Source: CAZPBC01 sp964584775
GTDB taxonomy: Bacteria; Chlamydiota; Chlamydiia; Chlamydiales; SLFE01
Assembly (NCBI GenBank): GCA_964584775.1
Contig: CAZPBC010000023.1
Location: 1 to 26,249, forward strand
Direction: 5' to 3'
Length of the DNA stretch: 26,249 bases
Positions 1-9,300 of this stretch are shown here, piece after piece. How positions within the stretch are numbered: the first letter of the stretch is position 1; the number at the start of each line of letters is the position of its first letter. Made by a program: the position numbers and the translations under genes. A model generated the notes under the pieces. The model was given only the letters and a program-made list of their open reading frames with translations, made no database searches and had not been told where the DNA came from.

Positions 1-10
1 GGAAGCTGCA

Positions 11-451
11 ATGGGGAAAAGACTAAAAGATCCCAATTGGTTAATTTTTAAAGCAAATCCTCTAGAAGGAGCAAGGCTTCCTCGTGACTACTCAGGGTCT
101 TTTGTTGCAATTTACCTTCCTGAGCTTTACTCAAACTTCCCAGAAGTTAGAGTTCCTAAAGACACTTCTGAGCAGGTAGATTATCAAATGAGAGCTATGG
201 TAGCTGAGGCTCTTCTTGATCCAAGTATTTCGCAAGTTCTCTTTATCATTGAGGCTGCCCACTACTTAGCATTCAATAGAGGGTCATTTATCAACCCATT
301 AAATATCAATGCACAAAGAGCTTTATCTTTAGTGAGTGGAGAGTTGACTAGAGAGAAGCAGAAAGAGTTGCTAATAGGAATGTTTGACCCTGGTAAATCC
401 GGGACGAAGTCTCCTCTTTGTATCTATAGAGAGCAATTCAAAAAAGTTTAA
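11..451 (+). CDS. Hypothetical protein, possibly the 3' end of a longer gene
   Basis: This is an open frame of 146 codons ending in TAA. I do not recognise the family. It is a mixed alpha/beta-looking soluble sequence with no signal peptide, membrane segment or obvious catalytic motif; the second half is helical (SQVLFIIEAAHYLAF, then INAQRALSLVSGELTREKQ). The first ATG has only a weak GGA-type Shine-Dalgarno at the window edge. The frame is open upstream to the window border (Glu-Ala-Ala before the Met), so the real start may lie outside. Unlike its neighbours it has no low-complexity or tyrosine-repeat region. It runs tail-to-tail with the gene on the other strand, 14 bp away, so the two are not co-transcribed. 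That it is coding is likely; its function is unknown. Confidence 0.6.
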   Translation: MGKRLKDPNWLIFKANPLEGARLPRDYSGSFVAIYLPELYSNFPEVRVPKDTSEQVDYQMRAMVAEALLDPSISQVLFIIEAAHYLAFNRGSFINPLNINAQRALSLVSGELTREKQKELLIGMFDPGKSGTKSPLCIYREQFKKV

Positions 452-465
452 TTTAGTTTTCCAGG

Positions 466-1455
466 TTACATCTTCGTTAAACGGACTGTGACCTGGAACA
501 TGTTGAACGTCTCATAGCTCTTATTCATCATCTCTGAGACGTTTTGTCTAATCAGGTCTCCAAGTTCTTCAAAATTCTCTTCATTGAGATCCTGAAGCTC
601 GTAAGTCATCTCTTTGGCCTCTCTTACCTCAGAATGGTGTTCTACAGCATCTTCGACCTGGACATCGCCTCGAGCCTCTTTGAGAATTTCTTGCCGTTCG
701 ACATCATCCTTAATCGCTTCTTTCTGAGCTTCATGCTTTGCAGTCTGCTTTTCCTCTTGTTTTGATTCAATGATTGAATCTTCAAGGATGTCAATGCTTA
801 GAGTAAAGGAGCTTTCGCTTTCATCGTAGCTGATACTTATATTCCAATTAGGCTCTGCAGCACGGATATCGTTTGAAAGGCGTTCAGCTCCCTGTTCTAA
901 GTTTTCGTAAACCTTGGCATCCTCCCGAACATCGACGACATCATGTGCCTCATCAAGGCTTTCTGGTTTGTCGGCTGAGCTCTCTTTTTCTGGTTCGGAT
1001 ACTTTCTCTGGCTCGGGTTCCGGTTCTTTAACAACAGAGGCTTCTTTGGGTTCTGTTGGGATTTCTTTAGGTGCTGTGTCATCTACAATACTTACTTCAC
1101 CAGGTAGAACATTTTCAGAAGTATCTTTTGAGGGAGTTTCACGACCTGCTGGTAATGCTTCAACGGCTTGCTCTGCATCACTTCCATCAGCAGGATTTAG
1201 AATACCTTGTGCAACACTGTCAGTTTCATTAGCAACCTCTCCAACTTCTGCTGGAGAGTTTTCGATAGGTGTAGCCTCGACACCTTCTAGGTTTCCATTG
1301 TCAACTGGTTGCTCTTCTGAATCAGGTCTGGCGACACCAGCTTCTCTTGCAGTTTCCGATACAGCGTGATCTGCTTCTTGCGGAAGAGTCATTTTTTCAA
1401 TAGCTGTATCGTCACCTATATTGATATCACCATTTTGTACTCTTTCTACTGTCAT
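466..1455 (-). CDS. Acidic low-complexity protein, putative effector
   Basis: A 329-residue protein of no family I recognise. Residues 1 to about 175 are disordered-looking and very rich in Glu, Asp, Pro and Ser, including a run of EP dipeptides (EPEPEPEK). The C-terminal half has a short beta-like stretch (NWNISISYDESESSFTLSID), then a Lys/Glu-rich helical region and a final segment ending MFQVTVRLTKM. It contains a VYENL motif at Tyr183 (nt 907-909), which fits a pYxN-type SH2-ligand consensus. The start ATG has an AAGGAAA element about 8 nt upstream. Only 17 bp separate it from the stop of the upstream repeat protein, so the two form an operon. Composition suggests a secreted or scaffold protein; this is inference. 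Confidence 0.7.
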   Translation of the reverse strand: MTVERVQNGDINIGDDTAIEKMTLPQEADHAVSETAREAGVARPDSEEQPVDNGNLEGVEATPIENSPAEVGEVANETDSVAQGILNPADGSDAEQAVEALPAGRETPSKDTSENVLPGEVSIVDDTAPKEIPTEPKEASVVKEPEPEPEKVSEPEKESSADKPESLDEAHDVVDVREDAKVYENLEQGAERLSNDIRAAEPNWNISISYDESESSFTLSIDILEDSIIESKQEEKQTAKHEAQKEAIKDDVERQEILKEARGDVQVEDAVEHHSEVREAKEMTYELQDLNEENFEELGDLIRQNVSEMMNKSYETFNMFQVTVRLTKM

Positions 1456-1472
1456 GGCTTATTTCCTTTATT

Positions 1473-4082
1473 TTATGAGGACATATCGTCATCGATATCA
1501 TCATATTCAGAACTGTCTTCTGATCCTTCCATTGATGACTCAAAACTGCTAGATGTAGATGTTGTCTCTCTTTCTTCAATACCAGGTCCTGCAGATGAGC
1601 TTACAGAATCTGCGTCAGAAGACGATGCATCACTATCCTCGCTGGATTCAACCTCATCATCAACGGGTTTCCCTTCTTCAGCATCTTTTGCAGCTTTTGT
1701 TTTAACATCAGCTTTAGACGCTGCGGCTTTCTTAGCTGCTGCTGCAAGTTTATCGCCGACACCTTTGTTCATCGACTTAGCTTTTCTATTACCCAAGCCC
1801 CATTGGATCATTTGGTCGTGGTATTCGTTGAAGTTTTGGGCCATTTGAGGCGCTGACATGGGGAAGAGGAGGCAGAAGATTCCTGCCATCATCGCGTGGA
1901 TGCCGACGAGGGCACCTCCAACGGCTCCTCTTCCGAGTCCTTTGAGAATGCTTTGGAAACGAGGAGACTCGGCGAGTTTTTTGAGTCCTTCTTTAACTTG
2001 AGCTGAGGTTTTGTCTGCATTGGTTTTAGGATCGTCTGGGTCGGCTTTTGAGACACGTCCTGCGAGGGAGCTTGCAGGTTGGATGTCTTCGTTGGGGACA
2101 CCCTTGATCTCTTTACCGTCTTCGGTAGTGACGGTGCTTTTTCCATCTTCACCGATTTCTGTTAGGGTGCAGAGTTCTCCTTTTACGAGGCATTTGTCTC
2201 CTTCTGCAATGGCACTTTCTGCTGGTACGAAGCCGCTGTCTCTTGTTGTCTGACCAGGAGATGGGGCTTCCCCTGTCCTTGCCTCAAAATGGATTTTTTC
2301 ATCCTCTGTAAGTGGTCTTTCTTCTCCAATAGCGTAGAGCTGAGCCTCGTTTTTTATGAGTGCATGGTGATGGACGGTTCCAACACCTCCTGCGTGAAGA
2401 ATTTTTGTCCCTGGTTGTGGTGCATTGCCGGGGAATCCAGGTGTGGTACAGCGGGGGTTTTTCACAAGATGCTCTGCTGAGATAGTTCCAGGGTTCCCGT
2501 CTACAAAGGTGACATCGACTCGATGTTCATGGATAGTGTTGATAGTACAAGGTGACATGATGTCGTCAGGGCCTTTGACCCAGACGGTGTCACCCTCACG
2601 CATCAGTGAGTCGGCGCTTCGTTCGTACTTTCTGCCTTCCTTTCCTCCAACCGGGTCGAGGGTCACTTTTTCGCCTTGAACGCCATTTACAACGCCTTTG
2701 GAGTTGTGTCCTTGGAAATTCATGATGACAGGCTCACCAATTCGTAGAGGACCCCCTCGGACGGGTCGTTGACCTGTTTCTCCGCTCACTTGGCTAGATC
2801 GTTCAGGCACTCCTCTTGCCTCCACAACCGTTGCGCTATTCCTTTCGAATGCAGGACCACCCTCAGTCCCAGTGCTAATTATCGCGTGTCCTTCTGGTGT
2901 GGTTCCTACAAACCGTCCAACGATGGTTGGTTCTCTGTTGTGATCCAGTGCGACGACTTGGTCTCCTGGTTGAAGTCTATTCATGTCAACGGGATCTTCT
3001 ATCGTACCTCTGAGATGAAATTGCTCCGGTGGACGAGCGCCTGGTGCGTCATCGGCTGCTCGAGGTGTATCTTCTCCTGCGAGCCACTCTGGTGAGAGCT
3101 GTGAGTCTCCTAGCTCTATGCTTTCATTGCTCACTTCGAAGATGGGCATGGCTGGCCCTGCTGGGTTTTCACCGGTAACTTCGAAGATGGGTCCAGTTAC
3201 ATTCTCTAGGAAACCTGTTAGTTTGATATTGCCAATACGTGGATCACCTGCAGGGCTCATTCCATCCCAATCCGAACCCTCTCCCTGACTTCGCACAGCA
3301 GTGTCGGTTCTGGAGGCTGTGTCTTCAGTGTCAGCACTTGTAGATGTTGTCCCATACTCTGTCATCACTGCATACATATCCTTACCGGCTGGTGTAAGGG
3401 TGGGAGAACTAGCCTGTGCTGCTTGCATTCCCTCAAATCCTGGTAGGACTCCAGAGTCATCGGAATGGAAAGACTCAACTTCGCTTTCAGGTAGGCTCAT
3501 GGTGTCGTCGGCTGCGTGAGCTTCTTCCTGGATGTCTTCTTTTAGAGCGAGATCCTTTGAACTTATTTTCATATTTGGGTCACCTTCAAATGTCACCCAT
3601 CCTTTATTATCGATTGTGCCAATCGTTTTAGGTTCTTGATTAGGATCGTGAATCTCTACCACTTTATCGCCTACGTTGAGAGGCTCACCCATCTTAGAGA
3701 GGATGGGTTTTAAAGTGGATGCAGGTACTTCTGTTTCGGCACCATCTATACCCTTAATCGTTGCTATATTTCCTGTGACTCGTTCCAGCGTTCCTGAGTA
3801 TCCCATCTCATCGTCCCCTTCTCCAACAGTTCCAATGACGGTTTGTCCAACTGTAAAGGTGGTGGAGTCTTTGTCAGCTGTATGTTCAGTTTCACCAACT
3901 TGAAAGGTTCCCGGTTCTCCGTCTACGGGTGTCCCTTCTTGCCATCGACCGTCTGTGTCCTTGAAGACTTGAGCGGGGGTGGCAGGTGCTTTTGCGGCTT
4001 GGGCGTCCTCAGAACCGCCTCCGACTAACCCGTGAATGTCGGAAATGTCACGTGATCCTGGAATATCACCTAGATTTTCCAT
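1473..4082 (-). CDS. Multi-domain beta-barrel-repeat protein A (869 aa), putative effector
   Basis: First of three paralogues. The N-terminus (MENLGDIPGSRDISDIHGL) is followed by two short modules, about residues 74-128 (VGQTVIGT...GTLERVTG) and 131-181 (GDKVVEIHD...IGTIDNKGWVTFEGDP). Each has the GD-x-V / G-x-V / strand pattern of SH3, Tudor or KOW-like small barrels. After an acidic Ser/Thr-rich linker come further modules (LQPGDQVVALD, IGEPVIMNFQG, GDTVWVKGP, GDKCLVKGE). A conserved C-terminal block (SSLAGRVSK...FQSILKG) precedes one hydrophobic stretch at about residues 719-742 (GGALVGIHAMMAGIFCLLFP), a possible membrane segment. The tail is strongly acidic and Ser-rich. The SD is AGGAG, six nt from ATG. 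Fold and role are inferred from pattern only; a membrane-associated secreted scaffold is my best guess. Confidence 0.75.
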   Translation of the reverse strand: MENLGDIPGSRDISDIHGLVGGGSEDAQAAKAPATPAQVFKDTDGRWQEGTPVDGEPGTFQVGETEHTADKDSTTFTVGQTVIGTVGEGDDEMGYSGTLERVTGNIATIKGIDGAETEVPASTLKPILSKMGEPLNVGDKVVEIHDPNQEPKTIGTIDNKGWVTFEGDPNMKISSKDLALKEDIQEEAHAADDTMSLPESEVESFHSDDSGVLPGFEGMQAAQASSPTLTPAGKDMYAVMTEYGTTSTSADTEDTASRTDTAVRSQGEGSDWDGMSPAGDPRIGNIKLTGFLENVTGPIFEVTGENPAGPAMPIFEVSNESIELGDSQLSPEWLAGEDTPRAADDAPGARPPEQFHLRGTIEDPVDMNRLQPGDQVVALDHNREPTIVGRFVGTTPEGHAIISTGTEGGPAFERNSATVVEARGVPERSSQVSGETGQRPVRGGPLRIGEPVIMNFQGHNSKGVVNGVQGEKVTLDPVGGKEGRKYERSADSLMREGDTVWVKGPDDIMSPCTINTIHEHRVDVTFVDGNPGTISAEHLVKNPRCTTPGFPGNAPQPGTKILHAGGVGTVHHHALIKNEAQLYAIGEERPLTEDEKIHFEARTGEAPSPGQTTRDSGFVPAESAIAEGDKCLVKGELCTLTEIGEDGKSTVTTEDGKEIKGVPNEDIQPASSLAGRVSKADPDDPKTNADKTSAQVKEGLKKLAESPRFQSILKGLGRGAVGGALVGIHAMMAGIFCLLFPMSAPQMAQNFNEYHDQMIQWGLGNRKAKSMNKGVGDKLAAAAKKAAASKADVKTKAAKDAEEGKPVDDEVESSEDSDASSSDADSVSSSAGPGIEERETTSTSSSFESSMEGSEDSSEYDDIDDDMSS

Positions 4083-4320
4083 AATTAGCTCCTATTAAAC
4101 TTAAACACACTTTTAATTATATAAAAAATATTATTATTAATAAATAATTAATTTTAATTAAACATTTATTAATAATTTAAGTGTTGTGTCTTATATTTAG
4201 ATGAACTGCTTTGTATTTAAGCGAAATGGGGGCCAACGGGTGAAAAAACCGCTCTAGAGGCGTTTATTTTGATTTGAGATGCAGATTTTGGTTTAGGCTG
4301 GGATATTGAGCTCTTTTTTT
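4083..4320. repeat. AT-rich upstream block, copy 1 of 3
   Basis: A shared intergenic module. It holds the minus-strand promoter, about 80 bp of nearly pure A/T (TTAATAAATAATTA-type words), then a conserved segment with the CTCTAGAG palindrome at about 4251-4258 flanked by A-rich and T-rich arms, then TTTTGGTTTAGGCTGGGAT. Copies 2 and 3 lie at 5916-6150 and 9367-9611. The CTCTAGAG element could form a weak stem (CGCTCTAGAGGCG with mismatches) between As and Ts. I do not call it a terminator with confidence. Confidence 0.75.
4087..4121 (-). promoter_or_regulatory. Promoter and SD of repeat gene A
   Basis: Reading on the minus strand, a perfect TATAAT (ATTATA at 4116-4121 on +) lies about 25-30 nt before an AGGAGC Shine-Dalgarno (4087-4092) and the ATG. 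The same arrangement precedes the other two family members. No good TTGACA box is visible; the surrounding DNA is almost pure A/T. Confidence 0.6.
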
Positions 4321-4650
4321 GAGGGAGAAGGTGGTTGTCGATAAGCTGGTGGCATTTGGAGGTGTTCTTGAGTCTGATGAGGTGGAAGGAAAGGGTCATA
4401 CGGTCAAAGATATGAGGCAGAGGAGGGTGCGTACGAAGGTCAGGGGTCTCAAAACACATTTTTGGAAGAGAGAGCGGTTCAAAAAGCGCCGAAGCTCATG
4501 ACATAAGCCAAAGGAGAGGTTCTGAAATTTCAAACAAGCAAGGGGATTGCAAGGGGTCGTTTTAAGCGAACAATGGTCGTTGATGTCGATAGGAAGTGAT
4601 GCAATACCAAGCAACGTGCCTCCTTCTAAGTAGGTGTTTCAGGAGTATTT
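4321..4650 (+). pseudogene. Decayed fragment of the kinase gene, remnant 1
   Basis: This stretch matches, base by base with scattered changes, the segment of the intact kinase gene at roughly 10838-11190: the linker before the kinase domain through the glycine-rich loop to the VLQEY strand. Shared words include GTGGTTGTCGATAAGC, TTCTTGAGTCTGA, AAGGTCAGGGGTCT and ATGGTCGTTGATGT. The frame is destroyed by frameshifts, an in-frame TGA (CTCATGACATAAG) and TAGGTG where the intact gene has TATGTG. The N-terminal third and the rest of the kinase are absent. Its 3' end overlaps the last codons of the next minus-strand repeat gene. Confidence 0.85.
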
Positions 4651-5915
4651 AGATTTTGCATGTGCTTAGTTTTTCTGTTGCCCCATTCCATAATCTGATC
4701 TCGGTATTTGTTGAAGTTTCCGATTAGTTGAGATGCTCGGGAAGGAAAGAGGATACAGGAGAGTCCTGTGAGTTGGGAATTGAATCCCTCGACAGCTCTT
4801 CCTCCTTTAAGAATGTTTTGGAACCGGGGAGATTTGGCGAGTTTTTTAAATCCATTTTTAATTTTAGCTGAGGTTTTGTCTGCATTGGTTTTAGGTTCTT
4901 CTGGGTTGGCTTTCGAGACGCGTCCAGCGAGGGAGCTTGCAGGAGGGGCAGGAGGGGCGTCTGGTGCTCCTGTGCCTTCTACGCTGGTGGGTCCACTTAC
5001 ATTCTGTGGGAAATCTGTTATGTTCACATTGCCAATAAGTGCATGACCTGCAGGGCTCTTTCCACCCAAATTGACGTCCTTTCCGAGACGTAGCACAGCA
5101 GTGTTGGTTCTGGAGGCTGTCTCTTCGGGGTCAGCTTTTTTAGATGTTGTCCCATCCTTACCGGCTGATATAGGGGGGGCAGCTTCTTTAGATGTTGTCC
5201 CATATTCAGCCATCACTGCATACATATCCTTACCGGCTGATGTAAGGGGGGGAGAACTAGCCTGTGCTGCTTGCATTCTCTCAAACCCTGGTAGGACTCC
5301 AGAGTCATCAGAATGGGAAGACTCAACTTCGCTTTCAGGTTGGCTCATGATGTCGTCTGCGTGAGCTTCTTCTTGGATGTCTTTTTTTAGAGCGAGATCC
5401 TTTGAACTTATTTTCATATTTGGGTCACCTTCAAGTGTTACCCATCCTTTATTATCGATTGTGCCAATCGTTTTAGGTTCTTGATTAGGATCGTGAATCT
5501 CTACCACTTTGTCGCCTACGTTGAGAGGCTCACCCTTCCTAGAGAGGATGGGTTTTAACGTGGATGCAGGTACGCTTGTTTCTTGATCTTTTGTATCCTT
5601 AATCGTTGCTGTATCTCCTGTGACTCGTTCCAGCGTTCCTGCGTGATTTTTTTCATCAGTCGTTCCAATGACGGTTTGTCCAACTGTAAAGGTGGTGGAG
5701 TTCTCTTGAGCTTCAAATTCAGTTCCACCAACATCAAAGGTTCCCGGTTTTCCGTCGACGGGTGTCCCTTCTTGCCATTGACCTTCTGTGTCCTGGAAGA
5801 CTTGAGCTGGGGTGGCAGGTGCTTCTGCGGCTTGGGCGTCCTCAGAACCGCCTCCGGCTAACCCGTAAATGTCGGAAATGTCACGTGATTCTGGAATACC
5901 ACCTAGATTTTCCAT
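4626..5915 (-). CDS. Beta-barrel-repeat protein B (429 aa), short mosaic paralogue
   Basis: The N-terminal half is close to paralogue A: two barrel-like modules, then the DMYAVM...EYGTTS linker. It has DIYGLAGGG where A has DIHGLVGGG. The whole central set of modules is missing. After an Ala/Pro linker the C-terminal block (SSLAGRVSKANP...GFNSQLTGLSCILFPSRAS) is almost identical to paralogue C, not A. It therefore looks like a recombinant between A-like and C-like genes with an internal deletion. The final residues (NLNTPETPT) extend beyond the family C-terminus because translation runs into the antisense of the kinase remnant. SD is GGGAGC, six nt from ATG. It is probably expressed, but could be a gene in decay. 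Confidence 0.7.
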   Translation of the reverse strand: MENLGGIPESRDISDIYGLAGGGSEDAQAAEAPATPAQVFQDTEGQWQEGTPVDGKPGTFDVGGTEFEAQENSTTFTVGQTVIGTTDEKNHAGTLERVTGDTATIKDTKDQETSVPASTLKPILSRKGEPLNVGDKVVEIHDPNQEPKTIGTIDNKGWVTLEGDPNMKISSKDLALKKDIQEEAHADDIMSQPESEVESSHSDDSGVLPGFERMQAAQASSPPLTSAGKDMYAVMAEYGTTSKEAAPPISAGKDGTTSKKADPEETASRTNTAVLRLGKDVNLGGKSPAGHALIGNVNITDFPQNVSGPTSVEGTGAPDAPPAPPASSLAGRVSKANPEEPKTNADKTSAKIKNGFKKLAKSPRFQNILKGGRAVEGFNSQLTGLSCILFPSRASQLIGNFNKYRDQIMEWGNRKTKHMQNLNTPETPT

Positions 5916-6150
5916 AATTAGCTCCCGTTAAACTTAAACACAATTTAATTATATAAAAAATATTATTATTAATAAATAATTAATTTTAATTAAACATTTC
6001 TTAATAATTATATTTTGTTTTTATATTTACATGAACTGATCTGTGTTTAAGCGAATTGGGGGCTAACGGGTGAAAAAACCGCTCTAGAGGCGTTTATTTT
6101 ATTTGAGGTGCAGATTTTGGTTTAGGCTGGGATATTGAGCTTTTTTTTTT
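5916..6150. repeat. AT-rich upstream block, copy 2 of 3
   Basis: Nearly colinear with copy 1 (4083-4320): promoter, A/T tract, GGGGGCTAACGGGTGAAAAA-type segment, CTCTAGAG palindrome, then TTTTGGTTTAGGCTGGGAT and a T10 run just before the kinase remnant. Confidence 0.75.
5920..5953 (-). promoter_or_regulatory. Promoter and SD of repeat gene B
   Basis: Same architecture as the other two copies: TATAAT on the minus strand (ATTATA, 5948-5953) and a GGGAGC Shine-Dalgarno (5920-5925) before the ATG. The SD differs from the AGGAGC of the paralogues by one base. Confidence 0.55.
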
Positions 6151-6333
6151 GAGGGAGAAGTTAGTTGTGGATAAGCTGGTGGCATTTGGAGGCGTTCTTG
6201 AGTCTGACAAGGCGGAAGGAAAGGGTCATATGGTCAAAGATATGAGGCAGAGGCTGGTCGTTGATGTTGATAGGAAGTGATGCAATACCAAGCAGCACGC
6301 CTTCTTCTCAGTATGTGTTTGAGGAGTATCTTG
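6151..6333 (+). pseudogene. Decayed fragment of the kinase gene, remnant 2
   Basis: A shorter version of remnant 1. It keeps the first part (TTAGTTGTGGATAAGC, TTCTTGAGTCTGACAAGGC, GTCAAAGATATGAGGCAGAG) and the last part (CTGGTCGTTGATGTTGA to GAGGAGTATCTTG), but lacks about 150 bp in between. The 5' boundary, the ATGAGGCAGAG variant and the 3' boundary are shared with remnant 1. The duplication therefore copied an already damaged kinase fragment, and the internal deletion came later. It has no coding potential and ends just before the stop of the 1009-residue minus-strand gene. Confidence 0.85.
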
Positions 6334-6336
6334 ATT

Positions 6337-9300
6337 TTACATGGGCTTAGCTTTTCTGTTGCCCCATTCGATAATCTGATCTCGGTATTTGTTGAAGTTT
6401 TCGATTAGTTGAGACGCTCGGGAAGGAAAGAGGATACAGGAGAGTCCTGTGAGTTGGGAATTGAATCCCTCGACAGCTCTTCCTCCTTTAAGAATGTTTT
6501 GGAACCGGGGAGATTTGGCGAGTTTTTTAAATCCATTTTTAATTTTAGCTGAGGTTTTGTCTGCATTGGTTTTAGGGTCGTCTGGGTTGGCTTTCGAGAC
6601 GCGTCCAGCGAGGGAGCTTGCCGGCTGGATGTCTTTATTGGGGATACCCTTGACCTCTTGACCGTCGGCTCTGGTGACGGTGCTTGTTCCGTCTTCACCG
6701 ATTTTTTTGAGTGTGCAGGGTCGTCCGTATACGAGGCAATTGCCTCCCTCAGCTACCACACTGTCAGTAGGGATGTATTCCCCAATTGAGAGGGTAGCAT
6801 CTTCAGGTAGCGGTTTGTCTTTGCCTCTGCTTATTTCCCTGAGTGCTCTTTCTTGTTCTGTCATGGGTCTTTCGTCGCCCTGGATAAAGACACCCGCTTT
6901 GTTGCCGATCAGGGCGGGACCTTTGATGGTTCCCACTTGTCCTCCTGAGTGGAGGGCTCTCGTTTCAGGTTGTGGGACATCATTGGGAAAGCCAGGTGTG
7001 GTGCAGCGGGGTTTTTTTTCTAGTTGATCTGCTGAGACGTGTACTGTTCTGCCGTTTGCTATTGTTACATAGGCACCCTCACTAGTAATAGAAGCCACTT
7101 GGCAGGGAGTCATTGTCTTGTTTGGGCCTTTAAGCCAAACAGCGTCACCCTTGCGTATGAGGGAGTCCTCTTTTCTTTCGTACTTTTTGCCTTTTTTTCC
7201 TCCAATAGGGTCTAGGGAGGCTTTTCCTTTTTTGACGTCTTTCACAAGGCCAGGGGAGTTACGGCCTTTGAACTTCATGATGACAGCTTCTCCTAATTGT
7301 AAGGGGCCTTTTCGTATCGGTGGTCTTTCTTTGGTTAAGATGGTGTTGCTTTCGAAAATTCCACCACCACGCCCCTCTTGAATTTTTACATTTCCATCAG
7401 GTGAAGTTCCGATGACGACCCCGCTGACTTCCTTTCCTTCGCTGTCCAAGGCGGTGACTTGGTCACCTTGTCTTAGTTGACGAGGGTTAATGTATTCTGC
7501 AGGGGCCCCTGGAGCTCCTGCTTGGGCTGGGGGTCTTTCTGGTGCTATAGCACCTGCTGCACCATCGGCAGCTCGGTGTGTGGATTGTGTTAATTCGCTC
7601 GTCATCACTTTTCTTCTTGCTAAGGTGACATCGCTGATATTGACCTCTGTGGCTGCACCAGTTGTTTCCTCTGCAAGAATAAGCTTATCTCCTTCCACAT
7701 TCATCAAGTTCCCACTGAACGAATATGTATTACCGTCTATGGTTATTGTTCCGGAGATCATATCTCCTTTTTTCAGACTCGAGGCATCAATAGGGTTGTT
7801 TGGGGATCCTCTTTGTTCTAAGAAGGTAAAGACACCTGTCAGGTCTCTTCTGCCAGTTTTCCACTCTCCCCCTATTCCTTGAGGTTGAACACCTTCAGCT
7901 CCTGCTTGGGCAGCTGGCCCACTTGAGGTGAGATCTATATGCCCAGGGACGGGGACTTGTCGCTGTGCGTTGATGACTTTTGTATTTGCACTTTCTGTCC
8001 AAATTCTCTGAGTAGTACCAACTTTCATTCCTCCATTTTCATCTATTTTTATGAAGGTCACTTCCTGACCATCTGCGAGAGTGATGAGATCGCCTTCTTT
8101 AAGGGCGCTTTTATCGATAGGGTTGTCAACAGAGCCTTCTAGCTCAAAGTCCACAGTGCTGTAGCCGCCGCTTGTGCCAGTACGGATCCATTCAGGTCCT
8201 GGAGCGGGGGTTCCTAGAGTAGAGGTGGGTATTTGTTTTGTCGCTTCCAAGATGGTGTCTACCTTGACTCCATGAGGATACTCATTGCTGGTGAGGTAGA
8301 TATCACCCGTTGCGCTATCAGGCATTAAATTCCCTTTGACCTCTTTTGATTCGCCATCTACGGTAACTTTAGCGGTAATCCAATCTCCTTTTTTCAAATA
8401 TTTAGCATCGATGGGATTGTCTTCTGAGCCTGTTTTTGTGAATTTTGTCCAAGAGGCAGTGTCATCAGTTCCCACTCTTTCCCATCCCTCTCCGATTCCT
8501 TCAGGTTGAGCGCTCCCAGCTACAGCACCTGCTTGGGTATCTTCTGCAAAGGGGGCAAGGCGAGTTTCTTTTAAAGATTCATATGGGGATTCATAAAAGG
8601 GGTCATACTCCACGTCTACTTCTGGGCGCTGAGCGTATCCGGTCTCCACTGTCTCATCTCCTAATTTTTTGCCGGGCCCCTTTGGACTCCCTCCTAGGAA
8701 CTCTGTTAAATCGACATAGTGACCGCTATCTACAGAACTCATTCCATCCCAACTGGAATTTGCTTCGAGATCTCTCGCAACATTGCCGGTTGTAGTCGCA
8801 GTCTCCTCGAGTTCTGGCGGAGCTTCCTCTTGGAATGGAGAGACATCTGATGAATGTACTTTCATATTTGGGTCATCTTCAAATGTCACCCATCCTTGTT
8901 GATCGATTGTGCGAATCGTTTTAGGTTCTTGATTACGATCGTGAATCTCTACCACTTTATCCCCTATGGCGAGAACCTTTCCGTCTTTAATTAGAATAGG
9001 TTTTAACGTGGATGCAGGTACGCTTGTTTCTTGACCATTTGTATCCTTAATCGTTGCTGTATCTCCTGTGACTCGTTCCAGCGTTCCTGCGTGATTTTTT
9101 TCATCTGCAGTCGTTCCACTGACGGTTTGGCCAACTTTAAAGGTGGTGGAGCCTTCTTTAGCTGCAAATTCAGTTTCACCAACTTCAAAGGTTCCTGGTT
9201 TTCCGTCGACGGGTTTCCCTTGGCGCCAGTTACCGTCTGCGCCCTGGAAGACTTGAAGGGGGGTGGTAGGTGCTTTTGCGGTTGGGGCGTCGTCAGAACT

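Noticed and set aside
461..496. Inverted repeat CCAGGTTAC / GTGACCTGG as a bidirectional terminator
   Set aside because: The stem has an 18-base loop and no adjacent T-run on the correct side for either strand; most of it lies in coding sequence.
914..1369. Long plus-strand open frame (151 codons) opposite the acidic protein gene
   Set aside because: It is the antisense of a Glu/Pro/Ser-rich coding region, giving a Ser/Thr/Ala-rich translation with no start signal. Many similar shadows lie opposite the three repeat genes.
4245..4270. CTCTAGAG palindrome as a Rho-independent terminator
   Set aside because: The extended stem has two central mismatches. It is conserved in all three upstream blocks, but its role is unclear, so it is described only within the repeat entries.
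4319..4501. Small plus-strand ORF of 60 codons
   Set aside because: It is a piece of the decayed kinase remnant in one surviving frame, with no promoter or SD, ending at a frame-breaking stop.
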